Assembly (NCBI RefSeq): GCF_965200585.1
Contig: NZ_OZ241361.1
Origin: Bacterioplanoides sp965200585
Lineage (GTDB): Bacteria; Pseudomonadota; Gammaproteobacteria; Pseudomonadales; Oceanobacteraceae
Reading direction: 5' to 3' (one strand)
DNA length: 64,000 nucleotides
Positions 50,681 through 59,562 of the stretch are shown here, one piece after another; the first letter of the stretch is position 1, and each line of letters starts with the position of its first letter. The position numbers and the translations under genes are program-made. Below the pieces are notes generated by a model that was given only the letters and a program-made list of their open reading frames with translations, was not told the DNA's origin and made no database searches.

Positions 50681-52078
50681 ATGTCTTTTACCGATTATAA
50701 AGTAGCTGCTCAGGACGCTGAGCAATTTGCTAAAGACGCGGCCTGGGGCCGTAAAGAAATTGAAATCGCCGAAGGCGAAATGCCAGCTCTGATGGCACTG
50801 CGTCGTAAGTACAAAGCCAGCCAGCCGCTGAAAGACGCAAAAATCATGGGCTGTATCCACATGACCATTCAGACCGCGGTTCTGATTGAGACTCTGGTGG
50901 ATTTAGGCGCTGAAGTTCGTTGGTCTTCTTGCAACATCTTCTCCACTCAGGATCACGCAGCAGCAGCTATCGCAGCAGCAGGCATCCCGGTATTCGCCTG
51001 GAAAGGTGAAACCGAAGAAGAATTCCTGTGGTGCATCAAACAAACCATTCTGTCTGAAAAAGATGGCGATCAGGTTTGGGATGCCAACATCATCCTGGAT
51101 GACGGTGGTGACCTGACTGAAATGGTTCACAACGATTTCCCAGAGATGCTGAACAGCATTCACGGTATTTCTGAAGAAACCACCACCGGTGTTCACCGTC
51201 TGTTAGATATGCTGACCAAAGGCGAATTAAAAGTGCCTGCGATCAACGTAAATGATGCGGTCACTAAGTCTAAGAACGACAACAAGTACGGCTGTCGTCA
51301 CTCGCTGAACGATGCTATTAAGCGTGGTACTGACCACCTGCTGTCTGGTAAAAAAGCACTGGTTGTGGGTTACGGCGATGTAGGTAAAGGTTCTGCTGCG
51401 TCTCTGCGTCAGGAAGGCATGATCGTTAAAGTGACCGAAGTGGATCCGATTTGTGCGATGCAAGCGTGCATGGACGGCTTCGAAGTGGTTTCTCCATACA
51501 TTGATGGTGTAAACACTGGCGAGCTGGATGGCATCAATAAGACTCTGTTGGGCAACACCGATCTGATCGTAACCACCACGGGTAACGTTAACGTGTGTGA
51601 TAAAAACATGCTGCAAGCGCTGAAGAGCGGTGCGGTTGTTTGTAACATCGGTCACTTCGATAACGAAATCGACACGGCGTTCATGCGCGAAAACTGGGAG
51701 TGGGATGAGGTTAAGCCTCAGGTTCATAAAGTGATTCGTGATAAAGCCACCAACGATCACCTGATTCTGTTATCGGAAGGTCGTTTGGTTAACCTGGGTA
51801 ACGCTACGGGTCACCCAAGCCGTATTATGGATGGCTCTTTTGCTAACCAGGTGCTGGCTCAGATCTACCTGTACGAAGCAAAATTCGCTGACCTGAGCGA
51901 AGCTGAGAAGAAAGAAGGCATCTACGTTAAGGTTCTGCCGAAGAAGCTGGACGAAGAAGTGGCCAAAGATATGGTTGAAGGCTTCGGCGGTGTGATCACT
52001 AAGCTGACTCAGGAACAAGCTGACTACATCGCAGTGGATGTGGATGGGCCATATAAGCCAGAGGCTTATAAATACTAA
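50681..52078 (+). CDS. ahcY: Adenosylhomocysteinase
   Basis: 465 residues. Splits S-adenosylhomocysteine, the product of SAM-dependent methylations, into homocysteine and adenosine, using bound NAD. Motifs: NIFSTQDHAAAAIA, the NAD-binding GYGDVGKGSAASLRQ, CNIGHFDNEID and the C-terminal DGPYKPEAYKY. AGGGAAAG lies before the ATG. Strong codon bias suggests high expression. Confidence 0.97.
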   Translation: MSFTDYKVAAQDAEQFAKDAAWGRKEIEIAEGEMPALMALRRKYKASQPLKDAKIMGCIHMTIQTAVLIETLVDLGAEVRWSSCNIFSTQDHAAAAIAAAGIPVFAWKGETEEEFLWCIKQTILSEKDGDQVWDANIILDDGGDLTEMVHNDFPEMLNSIHGISEETTTGVHRLLDMLTKGELKVPAINVNDAVTKSKNDNKYGCRHSLNDAIKRGTDHLLSGKKALVVGYGDVGKGSAASLRQEGMIVKVTEVDPICAMQACMDGFEVVSPYIDGVNTGELDGINKTLLGNTDLIVTTTGNVNVCDKNMLQALKSGAVVCNIGHFDNEIDTAFMRENWEWDEVKPQVHKVIRDKATNDHLILLSEGRLVNLGNATGHPSRIMDGSFANQVLAQIYLYEAKFADLSEAEKKEGIYVKVLPKKLDEEVAKDMVEGFGGVITKLTQEQADYIAVDVDGPYKPEAYKY

Positions 52079-52095
52079 TCTTCAGCATCTGCTCT

Positions 52096-52193
52096 GAGCA
52101 GGTAATGAATATGTCGGACGCTGTAAATACCATCCCTGTAAGCTCGGGCAGCGCTCCCTGCGCTGCACGCCGACATACATTCATCACCTGCTC
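52096..52193 (+). ncRNA. Structured leader element before metF (palindromic repeat copy 2)
   Basis: A 98-bp near-perfect palindrome: GAGCAGGTAATGAA.TATGTCGG pairs with CCGACATACATTCATCACCTGCTC (two-base bulge and one mismatch). Inside is hairpin GCAGCGC-TCCCT-GCGCTGC, and the words CATCCCTGTAAGCTC precede it. It occupies the ahcY-metF gap and ends 25 bp before the metF ATG. Related to the elements at 50537 and 7763. Confidence 0.6.
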
Positions 52194-52218
52194 CGCAGGA
52201 TGCTCATTGGGGGCAAAA

Positions 52219-53043
52219 ATGACTACCCTGAGTTTTGAATTCTTCCCAACCAAAACGGAAGAAGGTACGGAAAAGCTGCTGAATGTTCGTGATGAACTGG
52301 CAGCGTATAACCCGGAGTTTTTCTCCGTCACCTATGGTGCTGGCGGTTCAACCCGCGACCGCACCTACGCTATTGTGAAAGCCATTCATGAACGTGGTAT
52401 TGCCGCAGCGCCTCACCTGGCCTGTATTGGCAGTAGCAAAGCGGAAATCCGCGAGATCCTGAAAGAATATCAGGACCTCGGTATCAACCGCATTGTTGCT
52501 CTGCGTGGTGACCTGCCTTCAGGCGCAGGCTTTGATGGTACCGAACTGCGTTACGCCAATGATCTGGTGGAATTTATCCGCGAAGAAACCGGCGATCACT
52601 ACACTCTGGAAGTGGCGGCATACCCAGAGATGCACCCTCAGGCGACCAGTTTTGAAGCTGACGTGCAGAACTTTGTGCGCAAAGTAAAAGCTGGCGCTGA
52701 CAGTGCCATTACCCAGTACTTCTTTAACGCAGACAGCTATTTCTACTTTGTTGATCGTGTGCAGGCGATGGGCGTCGATATCCCGATTATTCCGGGTATT
52801 ATGCCAATTACCAATTACAGTAAATTAGCTCGATTCAGCGAGTCCTGCGGCGCTGAAATCCCACGCTGGATCCGCAAACAGCTGGAAGCCTACGGTGACG
52901 ATAGCGACAGCATCAAAAAGTTTGGTGAAGAAGTGGTTACCGATATGTGCAAACGCCTGTTAGAAGGTGGTGCCCCAAGCCTGCACTTCTATAGCATGAA
53001 TCAGGCAAAAGCCAGCCTCGATGTGTGGAAAAATCTGATCTGA
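52219..53043 (+). CDS. metF: Methylenetetrahydrofolate reductase
   Basis: 274 residues from the ATG at 52219 (MTTLSFEFFPTKTEEG), preceded by GGGGGC; the in-frame ATG at 52105 lies within the repeat element. FAD-dependent enzyme making 5-methyl-tetrahydrofolate, which methylates homocysteine to methionine. Motifs: SVTYGAGGSTRDRT, ALRGDLP, AAYPEMHPQA and QYFFNADSYFYFVD. It closes the SAM cycle with metK and ahcY encoded upstream. Confidence 0.96.
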   Translation: MTTLSFEFFPTKTEEGTEKLLNVRDELAAYNPEFFSVTYGAGGSTRDRTYAIVKAIHERGIAAAPHLACIGSSKAEIREILKEYQDLGINRIVALRGDLPSGAGFDGTELRYANDLVEFIREETGDHYTLEVAAYPEMHPQATSFEADVQNFVRKVKAGADSAITQYFFNADSYFYFVDRVQAMGVDIPIIPGIMPITNYSKLARFSESCGAEIPRWIRKQLEAYGDDSDSIKKFGEEVVTDMCKRLLEGGAPSLHFYSMNQAKASLDVWKNLI

Positions 53044-53058
53044 CTTAGCGCCTTTAAC

Positions 53059-53110
53059 ATCGTTAATATGCTAGAATCTCGGCCCGGATCGGGGCTGGCA
53101 TATTAACGAT
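53059..53110 (+). terminator. Strong hairpin after metF
   Basis: A perfect 13-bp AT-rich stem (ATCGTTAATATGC with GCATATTAACGAT) encloses a smaller GCCC/GGGC hairpin. No T-run follows, so it may be a Rho-independent-like end or another palindromic repeat. The rest of 53111-53270 holds no gene; it should contain the promoter of the glycan cluster, but I see no clear hexamers. Confidence 0.5.
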
Positions 53111-53270
53111 ACATTAATCCTGTCTTATACACTTATGTGTTCCCCTCTCCATCCTGTAACAGAATTATATTGAATGCATTAGCAATGCTCATTTGTATCT
53201 TTGCATCCTGTTTAGCACAACGTGCAAACACTGAAAACAGAGCGTCATATCAATAGTCTCGAGGTTAATC

Positions 53271-54983
53271 ATGTACATTTTAGGGATTCATACAGGCCAT
53301 GATGCAGCTGCATGCCTGTATAAAGGGCAAGACCTGATCGCATTTTGCAAAGAAGAACGCGTAACCAGAATCAAATGCGACGGCAATAAATTTGATCTTC
53401 TTTCTATCGATGAAGTTTTAAAAATTGGTAATATCACTCGAAGTGATGTTGATGTTGTATGCATGTCGCGAATTCTGATCCCTGACTCTTGCTACTTGAA
53501 ACCTCAAAAATTTTCGAAACAATTGTCTCAAAAACTCAGAGGCACTCAAAAAAAGCGCTGGGTTGTAAAAGAAATGAGCTCTCACAAAGAGCTGGATGCA
53601 AGTAAGTTAGTAAACTTTCCTTTGCTAAGACAAAAAATGGGATTGAAGAATGACGCTGAGATTATTTTCTCCAATCACCACTTGGCTCACATATTGGGAG
53701 CATTCAAGTACACTGACTGGCAAGATTCAGCTCTATTTTTATCTTGTGATGGTGGTGGAGATGGTGCTCAGTACTCCGCCTATTATTATGATGGAAAGAC
53801 CCTGAATACCCTGGTTGGCGGTGACGCCACAGTCCTGACTTCTCCACAAAACTTGGGAGCATCTGTAGGTTATGCATATTCACATGTAACTCAAATGTGT
53901 GGTTTCAAACCACTGCGGCATGAAGGAAAAATAACGGGGTTGGCTGCCTTTGGTAAACCATCAAAAGCCCAAATGCTTATAGATCAGTTTCAGATAAATG
54001 AAGATGGTAGCATTACCTCTTCTTTAGATGGTTCAAAGGGGATGCGCAATTTCCTTGATGACGAGTTTGGCTCATTGAGCATGGAAGACAAAGCTGCTTC
54101 GATTCAGCTCGCCACCGAAGAGGTCATCACCAAGTGGGTCAAGCAATTAGTTTCAATTACTGGATCTAAATATGTTGGTCTTAGTGGCGGAGTATTCTCT
54201 AATGTAAAACTTAACCAGTATGTTTCTGAAATTGAAGGTGTTGAAGAGATTTTTGTATTTCCCGCAATGGGGGATGAAGGTCTCCCGGTTGGACAGTGTG
54301 TCGATTTTTTAATACGCAAAGAAGGGTTAGAAAACCTAAAACGAGGCAGACTAAATAATGCTTACTACGGGTTTGACTATTCTGCCGGTGACCTGGTTGT
54401 GGCTGCAGAACAAGGCGGCTTCTCTATAGATAAGCCCTCCAATGTTGCCAAGGCTGCCGCTACTCTCATAGCAAAAGGTAAAGCTGGTGCCATTTTCCAT
54501 GGTGCAATGGAAATGGGGCCAAGAGCACTTGGAGCCAGAAGTATTATCGCCAGCCCAGAGCAACGAGATATTAATGACTCACTGAATGCGAGACTTGAAA
54601 GAACTGAGTTTATGCCGTTCGCACCTTTTGTTTTACACGAAGACGCAAGTGAAGTCTTTGAAGTAGACGGCAGGACATTAGAAGCCTGTAAATTTATGAC
54701 CGTAACGGCTAATGTCAGAGAAAAATATAGAGAAGCAATACCTGCGGTTGTTCATGTTGATGGAACAGCAAGACCCCAAACTGTCTTCAAAGAAGCAACT
54801 CCCCTCTACTATGACATTCTGTCAAACTTTAAAGAAATGACAGGCATGCCATGTTTGGTAAATACAAGCTTCAATGCACATGAAGAGCCTATCATCAATA
54901 CTCCAGAAGAAGCATTGTGTGCTCTTGGAGATGACAGGGTTGATTTTTTAGTTTGTGATGAAGCCCTTATATTTAAAGCTTGA
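53271..54983 (+). CDS. Carbamoyltransferase, NodU/CmcH (TobZ-type) family
   Basis: 570 residues. Transfers a carbamoyl group from carbamoyl phosphate to a sugar hydroxyl via carbamoyl-adenylate. N-terminal Kae1-like domain: YILGIHTGHDAAACLY, EERVTRIK, and SNHHLAHILGAF; later GEGxP-like GDEGLPVGQC. The C-terminal YrdC-like part is seen in MEMGPRALGARSIIASP and LVNTSFNAHEEPI. It starts a cluster of glycosyltransferases, so it probably decorates a surface glycan (O-antigen or capsule). Confidence 0.9.
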   Translation: MYILGIHTGHDAAACLYKGQDLIAFCKEERVTRIKCDGNKFDLLSIDEVLKIGNITRSDVDVVCMSRILIPDSCYLKPQKFSKQLSQKLRGTQKKRWVVKEMSSHKELDASKLVNFPLLRQKMGLKNDAEIIFSNHHLAHILGAFKYTDWQDSALFLSCDGGGDGAQYSAYYYDGKTLNTLVGGDATVLTSPQNLGASVGYAYSHVTQMCGFKPLRHEGKITGLAAFGKPSKAQMLIDQFQINEDGSITSSLDGSKGMRNFLDDEFGSLSMEDKAASIQLATEEVITKWVKQLVSITGSKYVGLSGGVFSNVKLNQYVSEIEGVEEIFVFPAMGDEGLPVGQCVDFLIRKEGLENLKRGRLNNAYYGFDYSAGDLVVAAEQGGFSIDKPSNVAKAAATLIAKGKAGAIFHGAMEMGPRALGARSIIASPEQRDINDSLNARLERTEFMPFAPFVLHEDASEVFEVDGRTLEACKFMTVTANVREKYREAIPAVVHVDGTARPQTVFKEATPLYYDILSNFKEMTGMPCLVNTSFNAHEEPIINTPEEALCALGDDRVDFLVCDEALIFKA

Positions 54984-55049
54984 TCCCATCCCCTGTATGT
55001 AAATCATTCAGGGGATAACTTTTATCAAGCATTAAACAGCTCAAATGGC

Positions 55050-55640
55050 ATGAAAATGGCAGAAATTATTCTCACAGATAAGTTGGTAATTGGTAAAGGA
55101 AGAGATCGGATATGCTATCAACATCCCAGCAATCCCAGCTTGTGTATTAAGATATCTATACGAGACAACAAACAATCTGTTCGCGAAGCCCGCTATTTCA
55201 GTTATTTGTACAAAACCGGAAGTGATGCACGTCACCTTTCATGCTATCGCGGTACCGTTGAAACCAATGTGGGTACTGGCTACTTATTTGATCTGATTGC
55301 TGATGACAGTGGTGATGTTTCAAAAACACTGACTGAGTTATTAAAAAATGGCGAAATTTCGGATCAGGAAATCAAACAACCCATTCAGCAATTAAGTGAT
55401 TATCTGGTCCACAACCGGATTTGTGTGCGTGATATCAGCCCATCCAACATTGTTTACCAGAAAACAGGCTCCGGTTTTGAGCTGATGATTATCGATGGTG
55501 TCAGTAACCCGGGGATCTACCCATGGACTATTCGCTTTAAACACCTGGTTAAACGCGCTAACGATAAATCCTGGGCCAGCTTTCATCGTAAAGTACAGCG
55601 CCTGATGGCAGAACAAAAGCAGGTAACACGTGTCAGCTAA
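55050..55640 (+). CDS. YrbL-like kinase-fold protein
   Basis: 196 residues. Protein-kinase-like lobe: GKGRDRICYQHPSNPSLCIKISIRD (nucleotide loop and Lys), catalytic loop ICVRDISPSNIVYQ and IIDGVSNPG in place of DFG. This pattern matches YrbL (PF10707), a family often present in LPS/glycan loci. It may phosphorylate a sugar or a glycan intermediate. It overlaps the next gene by 11 bp, so it is part of the glycan operon. Confidence 0.82.
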   Translation: MKMAEIILTDKLVIGKGRDRICYQHPSNPSLCIKISIRDNKQSVREARYFSYLYKTGSDARHLSCYRGTVETNVGTGYLFDLIADDSGDVSKTLTELLKNGEISDQEIKQPIQQLSDYLVHNRICVRDISPSNIVYQKTGSGFELMIIDGVSNPGIYPWTIRFKHLVKRANDKSWASFHRKVQRLMAEQKQVTRVS

Positions 55641-56679
55641 CAGTATTTATTTTGTATCTACAGTTTTACACCTGTACGTTGCGAGCACCATTGCGTTACA
55701 GCGCAAAGATGAAAATGCTCACCTTGTGATTATTGATCAGCCTGAAAGCAGTGGCTTTCCGGTTATGGAAGCCTATAACAACTGGCAAAGCTCTCCCTTT
55801 ATCACGACCCGACAATATTTCGGTCGTTATAAAAAGCACGCCGAGAAGCTAAAGGCCCGTCGGGAGACCTTTCAAAAGCTGCAAAGATTGATACAAGAGC
55901 TGCAGCCAGGTCATATGTTTGTTGGTAATGACCGCAGAATAGAATTCCAATACAGCATGGCACAATGCCAGAAGCAGGGCATCAACTGCATTGGGCACTA
56001 TATGGACGAAGGTGTATTTACTTACACTGGGCGTAAAGCTTCATCCCAGCTGTCCGACAAATACATCGATAATGCCATTAAGAAACTAACCTACGGTCTC
56101 TGGTGGAAAAATCCACCAACCATTGGCGGGTCAGAATGGATCAGCGAAGTCCATGTCGCTTTTCCAGAACTCATCCACCCTCTGCTACAAAGCAAAGTTG
56201 TTAATCACCTGAACAGTGAACAATTTCAGAGTCGTGAATTAATCGAGCTCTCTACCCGTATTCTGCAGCAATGTAAGCTTGATTCCGAATCAGTTAAAGA
56301 GCTGAATGTTGTACTGACCTTGCCACATGAATCAATTTTTGCAGCCAATGCAGAGTACGAGCATCAGATCAAAGATCTGATTACTGAGCTACAAAGCAAA
56401 CATCTGAGAATTGCAGCTAAATATCATCCGCGCAATAGCGGTGAAGACCTGCTGAACCTCAGAGAATCGGGAGTGCAGATCATCCCCTCTGCTGCGGTAT
56501 TAGAAGCACTGCTGACAGTGTTACCAGAGCGCACCGCGATTATCGGCGATATGTCGTCGACTATGCTGATAACACGCTGGCTGCGGGAAGATATGCCGGT
56601 ATATTACCTGAGCGACGATAACCAGCAACTTATTCAGATACTGCATGCAATTGATGTTCGTCCTCTTAACAACATCTGA
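55630..56679 (+). CDS. Putative glycosyltransferase (polysialyltransferase/GT52-like)
   Basis: 349 residues beginning at a GTG that overlaps the kinase gene by 11 bp. N-terminal IYFVSTVLHLYVASTIALQRKDENAHLVIIDQP and C-terminal LRIAAKYHPRNSGEDLLNLRESGVQIIPSAAVLEALL resemble the GT52/polysialyltransferase type, with KYHPR as the nucleotide-sugar-binding part. No membrane helix. It may add a charged sugar to a surface glycan. The family link is by eye and moderate. Confidence 0.68.
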   Translation: MSANSIYFVSTVLHLYVASTIALQRKDENAHLVIIDQPESSGFPVMEAYNNWQSSPFITTRQYFGRYKKHAEKLKARRETFQKLQRLIQELQPGHMFVGNDRRIEFQYSMAQCQKQGINCIGHYMDEGVFTYTGRKASSQLSDKYIDNAIKKLTYGLWWKNPPTIGGSEWISEVHVAFPELIHPLLQSKVVNHLNSEQFQSRELIELSTRILQQCKLDSESVKELNVVLTLPHESIFAANAEYEHQIKDLITELQSKHLRIAAKYHPRNSGEDLLNLRESGVQIIPSAAVLEALLTVLPERTAIIGDMSSTMLITRWLREDMPVYYLSDDNQQLIQILHAIDVRPLNNI

Positions 56680-56717
56680 TACCATAACAATCTATCGTAT
56701 TTGTGGATTTAACAGAC

Positions 56718-57443
56718 ATGTACAATGTTGTATGCCTGAAGTGGGGCACTAAATACCCAGCAGATTTTGCTAATCGTCTGTTTAATATGGTCAGCCGCAA
56801 CACGACTCTTCCAATTAACTTTTACTGCATATCAGATACCCCAGAAGGGTTACACCCTGACATTAAGTTCAGGGAGCTCCCTGATCTGGGCTTGACGGGT
56901 TGGTGGAATAAGTTAATTTTATTTAAAGATGAGTTATTCGATATACAAGGAACAACCATTTTTCTTGACCTTGACGTTGTTATTGTCGACAACATTGATC
57001 AGTTATTCACTTATAAACCGGGCTCATTCCGTATTATAAAAGACCTGAAAGCAGGTTATAACAGCTCCGTATTCCGTCTGGAAATAGGTTCTATGACAAA
57101 TGTCTGGAATAACTTCCGGAATGACCAGGATAACATTGTACAACGACTTCACGGTGACCAGGACTGGATAGAGGAAGCGGCGCCACAGCATATGAACACC
57201 TGGCCCAAAGAGTGGGTTGTATCTTATAAAAAACAATGTAATGCCAGAGCTGAAAAATCTTATGGCAGAGTTGGCTCAATTCTTCGACAAAAAGGTATTT
57301 TACAACCTCCCACTGGTTATGCCGAAATTCCCGAGGGAGCAAAGATTGTTATTTTCCATGGAAAACCTGACCCAATCGATGTTATGAATGGTCCATGGGA
57401 TATGTGGAAAGAAGCCCCATGGATCAAAGAACATTGGCAGTGA
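56718..57443 (+). CDS. Putative glycosyltransferase with DxD motif
   Basis: 241 residues from the ATG at 56718; an in-frame GTG at 56703 is possible. Single GT-A-like domain: NVVCLKWGTKYPADFANRLFNMVSR at the start, LTGWWNKLILFKDELFD and FLDLDVVIVDN, where the DLD is the metal-binding DxD. It ends with KIVIFHGKPDP and Trp-rich PWDMWKEAPW. Similar to GT8-like or small uncharacterised transferases of LPS loci. Lies in the glycan operon. Confidence 0.75.
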   Translation: MYNVVCLKWGTKYPADFANRLFNMVSRNTTLPINFYCISDTPEGLHPDIKFRELPDLGLTGWWNKLILFKDELFDIQGTTIFLDLDVVIVDNIDQLFTYKPGSFRIIKDLKAGYNSSVFRLEIGSMTNVWNNFRNDQDNIVQRLHGDQDWIEEAAPQHMNTWPKEWVVSYKKQCNARAEKSYGRVGSILRQKGILQPPTGYAEIPEGAKIVIFHGKPDPIDVMNGPWDMWKEAPWIKEHWQ

Positions 57444-57452
57444 AGATACCTT

Positions 57453-58316
57453 ATGACAGAAACGTTGTTTTACATTATCACGCCTAGTTACAACAGGCCT
57501 GACCTCCTGATAAGAAATATAAAAGCTCTACGCAATCAGGACTATAGCAACTGGATACAGGTTATTGTCGATGATTGCTCGACTGACCCAATGGATGCGG
57601 CATTTGCAATTGCCGGCCAAGATGAGCGCCATATTGTAATAACATCAGAGTCAAATAAAGGGTGTAACCAGATGCGGAATTGTGCACTGGATTACATTGA
57701 AACCTTGAAAAAAACAGGATATATCGTTTTTGTTGATGATGATGATTATTTACTTCCAGATGCCCTATCATGGGCTGATCATTATCTGAGAGAATCAAAT
57801 ATCCCTTGGCTTGCTGCCAATTGTTGCTTTCCAGATTCTAAAGTCGCCTCCAAGATCAAAAAGTATGGAACCCTGTCTTATATAGATGACTATATGTTTG
57901 GTAAAAATATAAAAGGTGATCTTAATCATTTCATCAAGACTGATGTAGCTCATAAGGTTCGGTTTCCTGAAAACTTTAAGAATGGACAAGAGTGGGCCTA
58001 TTACTGTCAGATAGCAGAGCACTGCCAGATCCAAATTATAAATAAGAATGTAAAAATAATAGAATATTTAGAAGGTGGGCTAACCCAAAACAAAGTTAAC
58101 TCTCAGGAAAAGTTAAAAGTATTTTCATACAAAGTTGAAATACTAAAGAGATTGGTATCACCAAAAAAACTATCCGACCAACAAGTACTATTAGCAAGAG
58201 AGTTAATAAAAAATCACAATTACAGTGATGCTAAAAAACTTCTTATAAGCATATTGAAATATAAGTTTCTTAGCGCAAAGTATTACAGATATATTTTCAA
58301 AGTCATCTTCAAATAA
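57453..58316 (+). CDS. Family 2 glycosyltransferase
   Basis: 287 residues. GT-A fold: ITPSYNRPDLLIRNIKALRNQDYSNWIQVIVDDCSTD at the N-terminus, MRNCALD, and YIVFVDDDDYL as DxD. The later part YIDDYMFGKNIKGDLNHFIKTDVA and EWAYYCQIAEHCQ closely matches the protein encoded by the convergent gene at 59563, so the two are paralogues. Adds a sugar to the glycan built by this cluster. Confidence 0.9.
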   Translation: MTETLFYIITPSYNRPDLLIRNIKALRNQDYSNWIQVIVDDCSTDPMDAAFAIAGQDERHIVITSESNKGCNQMRNCALDYIETLKKTGYIVFVDDDDYLLPDALSWADHYLRESNIPWLAANCCFPDSKVASKIKKYGTLSYIDDYMFGKNIKGDLNHFIKTDVAHKVRFPENFKNGQEWAYYCQIAEHCQIQIINKNVKIIEYLEGGLTQNKVNSQEKLKVFSYKVEILKRLVSPKKLSDQQVLLARELIKNHNYSDAKKLLISILKYKFLSAKYYRYIFKVIFK

Positions 58317-58317
58317 A

Positions 58318-59532
58318 ATGAAACACCCAATCAAAAAAAACGTTATAAAAATATATATTCTGACAACTGTGGCTTTATATATACCTTTCTATCATGTCGC
58401 CAAAGTTTTCTTTGAAGCCTCCCTATTAATACTACTTCCATATCTGATATTAAATCATAAAAGACAAGATCAGGGGCAGAAAGAGTTTTTAGTATTTCTA
58501 GCAACTATCGCATTTTACTGCATCAGTTTCTTAGTTGCTTATACATTAAAAAAATCGGATATGGACATAGCCTATGCCATCAATATCATTCGCATAGCAG
58601 TTCCACTCACCATTATTTATTATGCAGCTACTATTTCATCCCCCATTTCTATTAGAGAACTCATTCTTACATTATCGATCAGCTTGATTCTTACTTTTAC
58701 AATGATTGTATCACCCTGGTATGAAAGTAACTTCTCAGGGCGTATTACCTTGGGAACCAACCTGCTTCTGATCTATGGGACTGCACTTGCCGCTACGATT
58801 ATTCTAATATCAACCACTTTATTGATGGCAAATAGAGAAAGTAAAAGATACTTTATATTACCCGCAATAGCCTTAGTATTGGGAATACTTGCCTTGCTAG
58901 CGAGTAATGCTAAGGGTGCAATACTTGCAACCATCGCCATGTTGACTCTAATTTCATTTACTCAAGTTAAAACGCCAAGATCATTCCTTACCATTTTGAT
59001 ATTGATAAGCATCATTCTTATCAGCGCATATAGCCATAAACATACAAGAGTCCAGCTAATAGACGCCTATCAACAAGTAGAAAATTATTTTTCACCGGGA
59101 AGAACTACTGTTTCTGGTTCTCAAGGAGATCGACTGGAAATGTGGCGTGGTGCGCTAACCAAAATATCAGACTCTCCCTTTGCGATAAATGGCAATATGA
59201 AACTTATTGATTCATTCCAGCAAGAGATTAAAGGAGGAAATATTTCATATAAAATTGGGAATTTCAAGCATGTCCATAATGATTATCTACAATCATGGAT
59301 GAGTAGAGGACCTATTGGGTTTATATCATTAATACTGATGATGATAATCCCAATAATGATCATCCAAAATAAAAGTTTGAAAATGATGGCATTTTCGTTT
59401 GTCGGAATCTACAGTTTAACAAGTATTACCAGCGTTCCATTCCTCCATGTTTATTCTTTAAGATATTATTGCTTAGTAGTCACACTAATACTCATTAGTG
59501 ATAAACAATTGAAAGATAAAGAAAAAATATAA
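58318..59532 (+). CDS. O-antigen ligase/polymerase family membrane protein
   Basis: 404 residues, about ten or more hydrophobic helices. A long periplasmic loop (roughly 255-320) holds the Wzy_C/WaaL-like region: GDRLEMWRGAL, followed by KHVHNDYLQSWMSRGPIGF with the conserved HN-type His. Either ligates the O-antigen to lipid A-core or polymerises repeat units. It starts 1 bp after the preceding glycosyltransferase gene. The sequence is clearly AT-rich compared with most of the window. Confidence 0.85.
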   Translation: MKHPIKKNVIKIYILTTVALYIPFYHVAKVFFEASLLILLPYLILNHKRQDQGQKEFLVFLATIAFYCISFLVAYTLKKSDMDIAYAINIIRIAVPLTIIYYAATISSPISIRELILTLSISLILTFTMIVSPWYESNFSGRITLGTNLLLIYGTALAATIILISTTLLMANRESKRYFILPAIALVLGILALLASNAKGAILATIAMLTLISFTQVKTPRSFLTILILISIILISAYSHKHTRVQLIDAYQQVENYFSPGRTTVSGSQGDRLEMWRGALTKISDSPFAINGNMKLIDSFQQEIKGGNISYKIGNFKHVHNDYLQSWMSRGPIGFISLILMMIIPIMIIQNKSLKMMAFSFVGIYSLTSITSVPFLHVYSLRYYCLVVTLILISDKQLKDKEKI

Positions 59533-59562
59533 TTAAGGGATGGAAGTCTAGGAGAGTTGCCT

